From NCBI GenBank assembly GCA_020747015.1, contig JAGTJM010000010.1, forward strand, positions 434,001 to 498,000: a stretch of 64,000 nucleotides of DNA. Reading direction: 5' to 3'. Position 1 is the stretch's first letter. Every line of letters begins with the position of its first letter. This document shows positions 57,984 to 64,000 of the stretch, one piece after another. Source of the stretch: Pyrenochaeta sp. MPI-SDFR-AT-0127. Lineage: Eukaryota; Ascomycota; Dothideomycetes; Pleosporales; Cucurbitariaceae. The notes below the pieces were generated by a model, which ran no database searches, was not told the origin of the DNA, and saw nothing but the letters and a program-made list of their open reading frames with translations. A program made the translations under genes and the position numbers.

Positions 57984-58817
57984 TGTAGACTTTTCCATTG
58001 TTGTTCCAGCCAAGGATCCGACTCGGTTTTTACGACATTACGACCGTCTTCCGAAGATTTCAGTTGTCTGCGTGGATACCCAAGATTGATAAATTTTTTA
58101 TTGGTGGCTGTTGACCTTGCGTTTAATCTTTATTTCTTGTTTTGGAACGGGCGCACAAACAAGATACCCAGGAATGAAATCCTACAGTACTATTTTGACC
58201 GCGAATTCAAATTTCAACTTGCTAGGGTGAGAATTCTACCCGGTCAATATCACGAGCAACTTGACTCTGGTCAACATGACGCTCTACCGGATCATGTTTA
58301 GCGCACCGATGACATCCTGGGGACGTCGCCGACTTGATGTGAACCGATTAATTGGACCATTCTCGTTGTATCTGGCCATTCACGAATGCAACCAAGATTC
58401 TCATAGCATTGAACGGAAGAGGCTCCGTGCATTGTTTCGCGGAACGACTGCAATTTTGTGCCTTGGCACACCAACTACGACATTCTCCGTTAGTTTACGA
58501 TCCGAATGCGAGCAAGCTGAAGCACATTTGTGGCAGTGCTTGGACTTCATCAAATTGAATGAGCTGTTGTCTCCACAGCCGCATGTTGTTGCTCCTAATA
58601 TGGAAGAGGCTGTGCTGGCCCCTTGAATCTCATGACCTTCATCCTACTCGGGCCCGCATTCGACTCCCATTTATGTAATGCGTTTAGCACGCAGGATTGC
58701 AATGCTTGCACTGTTGTCTTCTTTAGCAGTTTCCTTGTTATACTCATCAAGGTCCTAATCTTCGTGTCAATCCTACTCCATCCCACCTCTTACCTTACTG
58801 CTGTTGCTACCAAAACA
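57984..58817. other. Intergenic region
   Basis: Open frames 58086-58301 and 58261-58626 have no domain features. A pyrimidine-rich leader (about 58715-58800) precedes the small gene at 58818. Confidence 0.4.
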
Positions 58818-59012
58818 ATGAATTACGCACCTATATCTAATCCTGAAGGCTTCACTGAAGAGCGAAGGGAGCAGCAGCCGAATTGCTTTACTGACTGCTA
58901 TCAACGAATGGGCTGCGGTTACAACAGCTTCTGGATGTGCGACAGTCTCGGGTTTTGCTGCGCGTCAATGTGGGGCTGTCTTGTTGGTGTTGCAGACTGC
59001 TGTGGGAATTGA
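58818..59012 (+). CDS. Small cysteine-rich membrane-associated protein (hypothetical)
   Basis: The protein has 64 residues and starts at ATG 58818 in good context (CCAAAACAATG). An in-frame ATG at 58632 would add an N-terminal hydrophobic stretch; I prefer the shorter form because that region looks like leader. Cysteines cluster in the C-terminal half: CFTDCYQRMGC, MCDSLGFCC, MWGCLVGVADCC. The arrangement, with Trp and Gly among Cys, recalls PLAC8/CYSTM-type palmitoylated membrane tails, but no family is certain. The next plus-strand gene also ends in a Cys-rich domain. Confidence 0.6.
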   Translation: MNYAPISNPEGFTEERREQQPNCFTDCYQRMGCGYNSFWMCDSLGFCCASMWGCLVGVADCCGN

Positions 59013-59618
59013 TACGAAGATTTACTTCTAGAATAGAGAAGGAAGGAAATTGCGAGTAGTCAGTATTGCAGCCTGGGTGGAGGGTCCTCGATAAGAAGGT
59101 TTAGGGTAAGCGTCGTGTGAGCGCATGTAATACCCTTCAATCCTTGCCTGCCACTAACTACAGAGACAGTTGGTCTTTCTGATATAGTTTGCAAGGGTGA
59201 GGAAGGTACAGCTTACTTTCTGCTGCCAAGTGTCTCCTAATCGCTCGAAAGATGGTTCCAAACAAAGTCCGGCCACGTTCATATTCATCTCATAATTCCG
59301 CCTATTACTATCACTGCGGGTCTGGCACTATTTACTATCGCTTGCACCAACCACTCCACCTTGGAAGGTAAGTGAAGGCTTCCTTTTCGCTGCTTCGGTA
59401 ACTAAGTGTTGCTGCGGGATAGGGACTGCTCACCGAGTGGATATTGGTTTGTAGCGATTGAACTCTACAGGAGCAAAACGCAGGAATTTCTCTATCGAGC
59501 ACCTTCTTCCTTCCGTATCACTTGAGTTCACTCTATATGATCGCTTATACAACGTCAATTGCCTCTTCAAACTTCGAAAGCTCCTTTGTGCCTATTCGGC
59601 CGCCACTATTGCATTGAG
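59013..59618. other. Intergenic region
   Basis: This is the promoter side of the next gene. Nothing else is seen. Confidence 0.4.
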
Positions 59619-60884
59619 ATGGAGCAACTGAGCAGAGATTTGCCATGCGCGACAGAAAATTCGTGTCATGGAGACAATGGCGTCGAATTACAAAAGCTTG
59701 ATGATAACGTTGGAACTCAGCGTGCATCAACAGATGTCTTTCCAAGACCCAGCGAAGATGGGGCCAATAGAGAACAAAGACGCTGTCCCAGATGTCGCTC
59801 ACCGAACATCCAGGAAAACCATTACACTATAATCTATTGTGCTACATGCTCCAAACCATTTGAATGGGTGAAAGCAGAGAAGATCAGCACGAAACAATTA
59901 ACAAATCAGTCTTCTGATACTGCTCCGAGGAGTGGTTCCATGCTTCCCAAAAAAGGCACACTGTGTGACAGTCTCTGTGGAGACGACAATCTAGAGACAA
60001 AGTCTCATGCAAAAGGCGTTGGAAAAAGATCCGATACCGATCCACAACGGCTTGATGGAGAATCATCTCGAGAAAATGCCATCAGCGAACAAGAATCGAT
60101 GGGCGTCTCTTCCCCAAGAAAGCTCATCCCTGAAACCCCCCAGCAGCCTAATCTGAAAGCAAAACATTCCAACAAATCCGGAAAGCAGCCCTACAGCGAG
60201 GCGAGTGACGCCAAAAGCTCCAGTAGACGTCTGCCTAGTGCCGGTCCCTCAAAATCTGCACTTCACGATAGCAAGACGACTAACAACTCTGAAAATCGTT
60301 TCATTGAGCCTTCCAGATCCCACAAGTCCCGCAAATTCTCTCGTCGCACCCATAGCCTTCCCTTCTCCTCCCAAATCCAGCCCATCGGCAATCAGCCCAC
60401 ACGCTTCGTCCCAATGATCATGCGGCCTACCGCCGACCTCTCCGAAGCCTACGCTACCATTTCAGCAGCAAGCGAAACCCACAAGACTGCCTTTGTCGCA
60501 AAAGAACCTCTTCGTACACGGGCAATGGAGATTGAAAATTACACCGATTGGCAAAGAATGAAGTGGCGTTGCCAAATGAAACCATGTTCAGAGGCGCAAG
60601 AGGGTTGTTTCTACAAAGCCGAGACTCGGCATAGACGCACCGATACTGACGGAAACGAAACTGAGTATGGAGATGGAGATGGTTGCTGTGAGATGATGGG
60701 GTGCAGAGAGTTTTGCTGCGCATATGGCTGTCAGGCATTTGGGCCTGCAGGGTGCTGTGAGGGGGGTGGATGTGTGCAGTGTTGTGGGTTCGAGCATGGG
60801 CGCTGGGATGCGATGGATGTGTGTTTTGAAGAAGAGGGATGTGTTACAACTTGGTTCAAGGGAGTCAAGTTCTGGAGTCGATGA
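59619..60884 (+). CDS. Protein with N-terminal zinc ribbon and Cys-rich C-terminal domain (hypothetical)
   Basis: The intronless frame has 421 residues, starting at the first ATG, 59619. A four-cysteine zinc-ribbon-like motif lies near residues 60-80: CPRCRSPNIQENHY, then CATC. The middle is a disordered Ser/Lys/Asn-rich linker of about 200 residues. The last 100 residues hold about 20 cysteines, with repeated CC pairs and short G-rich spacers (DGCCEMMGCREFCCAYGC, CCEGGGCVQCC). I know no family for this combination. The ribbon suggests nucleic-acid or protein binding, and the tail suggests metal binding or palmitoylation. These are inferences from composition. Confidence 0.65.
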   Translation: MEQLSRDLPCATENSCHGDNGVELQKLDDNVGTQRASTDVFPRPSEDGANREQRRCPRCRSPNIQENHYTIIYCATCSKPFEWVKAEKISTKQLTNQSSDTAPRSGSMLPKKGTLCDSLCGDDNLETKSHAKGVGKRSDTDPQRLDGESSRENAISEQESMGVSSPRKLIPETPQQPNLKAKHSNKSGKQPYSEASDAKSSSRRLPSAGPSKSALHDSKTTNNSENRFIEPSRSHKSRKFSRRTHSLPFSSQIQPIGNQPTRFVPMIMRPTADLSEAYATISAASETHKTAFVAKEPLRTRAMEIENYTDWQRMKWRCQMKPCSEAQEGCFYKAETRHRRTDTDGNETEYGDGDGCCEMMGCREFCCAYGCQAFGPAGCCEGGGCVQCCGFEHGRWDAMDVCFEEEGCVTTWFKGVKFWSR

Positions 60885-61312
60885 AGTAGCGTTTTCACGC
60901 GACAGACATCGGAGGATTCGTTTGTCTAAGCCTCAATAAAGTAACAATCACGATCATGATTACTTATTCGTAAGGTCTTGTCTTGTGTGCGTCATCGTCT
61001 GTAACTCTACATCATATCCGCTACGAGGCTATTAGTCAACAGTGTAAAGGAAATCTCAATCGAGGTAATTGAGGAGAGGTACGAAATGGCCCACGGCAGG
61101 AGGCAAATGAGACTAATACTCGTGCTCTATTTCAAACGGAAAAGCAGACCGTGCTAGGTAAGTTTAAGCTTCTTGCCCAGACGGATGTCGAGGTAAATAT
61201 ACAGTCGGCTTCTACATCCCGCATTCCTGCTCGAAATTCCGAGTTCGAGTCAGGGGCTCCTCAGTCATTCTCCATATCACCGCTTTCGTGCTATATCTTC
61301 ATATTTCTCCGC
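60885..61312. other. Convergent intergenic region
   Basis: It lies between the Cys-rich gene (+) and the end of the pyruvate carrier gene (-). No feature is seen. Confidence 0.4.
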
Positions 61313-61902
61313 CTATGCCTTGATAGCTTTCTCTGCCTTTTCCGCGGTCGCCTTCAAGTCCGACTCCAGCTCTTTCCCCTCCAGCGTCGCCTGTGCCTCT
61401 GTAGCCTCGAGGCTCTTGTTGTACTGGTAAATTCTTCCGACTTGGGTTGCGCCAACAACGAACACAAGCGCGTTGACAGCAGCCAAAGCGACGTTCTTAG
61501 GCCGGATGACGAAGCACCAGCGCGTCCAGATGGCGCCTGTGCACATGAGGGCAAAATTCTGGGTGAAGGAAAGAGACTCAGCAGGGCGGGAGAAATCAGA
61601 GGCACCGGCGAGGACCATGCCCCATTTCATTACTGGAGCCCTACCATGTGTATTAGCTCGAGTCTACATCAATTGAATGTTTGGCTGAGCAAATGGAATC
61701 CAGCGGGCGGCTACTGTCACAGTGACGGGCAGTGAACGTACCAGAAATGCACCGTCTTGGGGCCAACAGGGCTGTTCCAGAACCTCGCAAAGCCCGCAGG
61801 CTCAGCGCCCGCAGCGGTGTTGACTCGTCGGCGAGCATTCCAAGGTTGTCGGAAGAAGGGCCGGAAGCTGGCGAAGATGCGGGAGCCGGGGCGGAACGAC
61901 AT
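61313..61902 (-). CDS. Mitochondrial pyruvate carrier subunit (MPC2/MPC3 type)
   Basis: Exons 61902-61742 and 61640-61313 encode 162 residues, joined in phase across a 99 nt intron (TG|GTACGT...GGTAG|G). The join gives GPKTVHFWAPVMKWGMVLAGASDF, the core of the MPC family. TGAIWTRWCFVIRPKN and a third helix (ALAAVNALVFVVGATQVGRI) follow. The N-terminus is Arg- and Phe-rich, as expected for mitochondrial targeting. MPC subunits pair to carry pyruvate across the inner mitochondrial membrane. The C-terminus is an Ala/Glu/Lys helix of about 35 residues. It is divergent from the NDUFA2 gene, with 283 bp between start codons. Confidence 0.93.
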
Positions 61903-62185
61903 GGCTGCAGATTCTTCCCTTCACTTCCCAAAAGCCGTGTAGCGGGAAGGTGAATTGAGTGAAGATGAGGTAGAGATGTCGTGGGATGAGCTCAACGGGT
62001 CCGTCGCGATGTCGGGCCCGTCCTGCGGTTGGATAAATTCGGGATTACGTTGGGGGAACCTCCGATTGGCTAAACTGCTTCAGGCAAGGCGTGTTGGAGA
62101 GCTTGAGGAACGTCGACTTCACGATGTTCATTCGAGCGGCGACGACTCCAATTGATCCTCCCACACTACGGTCACAGATCTGAAT
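61903..62185. promoter_or_regulatory. Bidirectional promoter of pyruvate carrier and complex I genes
   Basis: The 283 bp between divergent starts holds two CCAAT boxes, one on each strand: ATTGG at 62065-62069 (minus-strand CCAAT) and CCAAT at 62148-62152, 34 bp before the NDUFA2 start. The Hap/CCAAT-binding complex drives respiratory genes in fungi, so joint control is plausible but untested. Confidence 0.55.
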
Positions 62186-62618
62186 ATGGCGTCCAAATAT
62201 GCGTTTGGCCAAGGGCTGAAGGAGTTGAGATTCTTGTTCTGCCAGACCAGCGAGCACAGCGCCGCGACGAGGTATGCGATACCCTACAACTGCCTATTCC
62301 TTTCGCAATGCGCACAATTGGAATGCGGGAGCACTATAGAGGGCACCCAAGCTGACTGGATAAACAGAAATTTCCTCACGCGAAGCTACCCTACCATGAA
62401 GAAGCACAACCCACATACCCCGATTATGCTCAGAGAAGCTAGTGGCATCGAGCCAACCGTATATGCGAGATTTGGTACGTTGGAGTGGAATACAATACAA
62501 GAGAAGAACTGACATGTATGAAACAGCCTTTGGGAAAGAGAAGAAGCTACCGCTCAAGGGTCTGGACGACAAGGCAATCGAGCAATCAGTCACCGACCTT
62601 GTGCAGTCCACATCATAA
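62186..62618 (+). CDS. NADH:ubiquinone oxidoreductase subunit NDUFA2/B8 (complex I, 10.5 kDa)
   Basis: Three exons, 62186-62271, 62368-62474 and 62527-62618, encode 94 residues, the normal length. The protein starts MASKYAFGQGLKELRFLFCQ and continues TSEHSAATR, joined to NFLTRSYPTMKKHNPHTPIM, which is diagnostic of the L51/S25/CI-B8 thioredoxin-like domain. The end, FGKEKKLPLKGLDDKAIEQ, completes it. It is an accessory subunit in the matrix arm of complex I. The first intron is 96 nt and open in frame, so retention would insert 32 residues without a stop. The 52 nt second intron would break the frame. Confidence 0.94.
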
Positions 62619-63150
62619 GGATTGTACACGCATGTTGAGTGCCGATGAGAAGAACATTCGAGGACACAGAGGGCCGTAGGAAGGCCTCGAAAGACATGGG
62701 GCGCAAAGGCCGGCCACATCCTGTGTACATATGTATTATGGTGAATGTATTTGTCCTAATTCTATAGGACCGCATATCTGGGAAATTACGCGTCATCGAA
62801 TTTCAAACAGGAGCAAAATTGACCATGAATTACTCAATTGCCCAAAATATTCAGTAGGTGAAGTTGTGAGGTGCGCGTATTCTTCAGAGACACATTTCGC
62901 TCACATACCTTACCACACCTATCCCCATGGCCTCAGTTACCTATTAGCCTGAAGCCAAACGAAAATCTTGTGATGACAATATGTCTATTATTTTCGTGCA
63001 TCTTCTAGCGCCATACTGCTTTCGGGACCTTCCATCCAGTCACCTACCCCATCTCTGTGTAACAGTCCCCCCATAGCTTGTCGTATCATGCGCTCCTGCT
63101 CATTCTTCACGACCGCTATACACAACGTACATCTAGATCTTGCCCACAAG
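62619..63150. other. Intergenic region
   Basis: No convincing gene is seen. Antisense open frames at 62988-63387 are shadows of the repeat gene. Confidence 0.4.
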
Positions 63151-63155
63151 CAACA

Positions 63156-63665
63156 TGTTAGCCCCATAATCATAAGGGCTTCTTCGATGATGCTTGGAAA
63201 GCCATGGACGGCTTCGGTCAAGAGGTGGGAAAACATGTCGGCCCAGCTGCTGGCGAAGCCTGGAAACATTTAGACATGTTCGGGAAAGAAGCAGAAAAGC
63301 ATATCGTCCCAGCTGCTGACGAAGCCTGGAAGCACTAAGACGTGTTCGGGCAAGAGGCTGGGAAGACTGTTGGCCCTGCCATCGCACAAACCGTGGAGTG
63401 GGTCAAAGAGCATCCCGGCGAAACCGCGATCGTCAATGGAGCTGTTGCAGGCACAGCAACGGCTGTCGCTGCCGCAGCCACGACTTTAGCATTCGTGAAT
63501 AATACTACAGGTTCCAAGAAGAATGGAGATAAACGAACGCAGATCGAAAATGAAGGGAAGGAGGTAGAGAATCCTGTTGACGAGCTTTGCAACGACGAGA
63601 ATTGCGTCTTTGCTATTGGTGACGAGGAGAGGGTTGATGAAAGCTCACAAAAGCAGAAGACGTAA
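63156..63665 (+). pseudogene. 22-residue repeat protein gene interrupted by a stop codon
   Basis: One frame is open from an upstream stop near 63156 to the TAA at 63336, and again from 63339 to 63665. It encodes three 66-nt (22-residue) tandem units at 63207-63272, 63273-63338 and 63339-63404, with consensus D-x-FGQEAGKHVGPAAxEAWKH. Unit 1 ends in TTA (Leu); unit 2 ends in TAA at the same place, a single-base difference that stops translation. After the third unit come an Ala/Val hydrophobic helix (AVAGTATAVAAAATTLAF) and an acidic tail. No start codon is clear; an exon upstream may supply it. It is either a recent pseudogene or, less likely, a gene whose repeats are rejoined by splicing. Function unknown. 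Confidence 0.5.
63207..63404 (+). repeat. Three tandem 66-bp coding repeats
   Basis: Units 1 and 2 are similar along their whole length (for example GTCGGCCCAGCTGCTGGC against GTCCCAGCTGCTGACGAAG). Unit 3 has diverged in its second half, where it runs into the hydrophobic domain. The periodicity is exactly 66 bp. Confidence 0.75.
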
Positions 63666-64000
63666 AGACTCACGAGCAAAATCACAAGAGATGATATCTA
63701 GGTGGTTTTTGAATGATTTCTGCGAATTGTCTAGAAAAGCTTGTACGCAGTACTGCAGTTCTGATCCTCGAAAGAACATTTCTCAAAGAGACTATGTTTA
63801 CGTGCGGTGTCAGCAGACAGATAATTACTTGCATACACACTATTGAACAGGTTCGTTATCATTAACAACTAAGGGCTGATTGCAATCTGATGATATACTA
63901 GGAAGAACCCCTCGACAGAACCTAATATCACTCCATCCGCAATAGTGCCCAGCATGTAGCTATGCAAGCCCCAGAACATGCGCGATAGGGACATTGAACC
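63666..64000. other. Right-edge flank
   Basis: AT-rich sequence with no supported feature. A gene may continue beyond the window. Confidence 0.35.

Overview
The window is nuclear DNA of a filamentous ascomycete, most likely a dothideomycete and perhaps Pleosporales. That placement is inferred from gene families and architecture, not from a search. Genes are broken by many 45-60 nt introns with clear CTRAC-type branch sites. Products include AcuK/ERT1, a CENP-Q-like kinetochore protein, ZIP4/SPO22, several MFS pumps and Zn2Cys6 regulators. Exon joins below were read by eye from splice motifs, reading phase and family similarity. Where exon lengths are given, they sum to whole open frames.

Layout. 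0-1.2 kb: 3' part of argininosuccinate lyase. 1.6-9.4 kb: an accessory-looking stretch with a phytanoyl-CoA-dioxygenase-type enzyme divergent from an MFS pump, a secreted PL4 rhamnogalacturonan lyase, and a second MFS pump. 10.4-12.7 kb: a small Cys-rich protein and an INO80-complex Ies2-like protein. 14.2-16.7 kb: a Zn2Cys6 regulator with a microexon and a GC-AG intron. 17.4 kb: tRNA-Lys(CTT). 18-21.4 kb: a long GAS2-domain protein. 22.5-26.2 kb: a secreted M28 peptidase and a secreted DJ-1/PfpI protein. 27.9-34.2 kb: a TetA/ZIFL-like MFS, an LtrA-family membrane protein and a class I O-methyltransferase. 34.2-37.4 kb: gene-poor, with one small Cys/His protein. 37.4-44.5 kb: an HSL-type alpha/beta hydrolase, an HMG-box regulator and a membrane-anchored SGNH-like protein. 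45.4-53.5 kb: ZIP4/SPO22 (16 exons), the gluconeogenesis activator AcuK/ERT1, and a CENP-Q-like protein. 54.9-60.9 kb: a large conserved unknown protein and two cysteine-rich proteins. 61.3-62.6 kb: mitochondrial pyruvate carrier and complex I NDUFA2 from one divergent promoter. 63.2-63.7 kb: a 22-residue repeat gene interrupted by a stop codon.

No single pathway links the window. Functional groupings are local: the dioxygenase/MFS pair and pectin lyase at the left, and the two mitochondrial inner-membrane genes at the right. The most unusual theme is splicing. Inferred microexons of 8, 14, 18, 22 and 23 nt occur in four genes, and a fifth gene has a start codon isolated on its own coding exon. 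There are two GC-AG introns, and several introns are multiples of three without stops.
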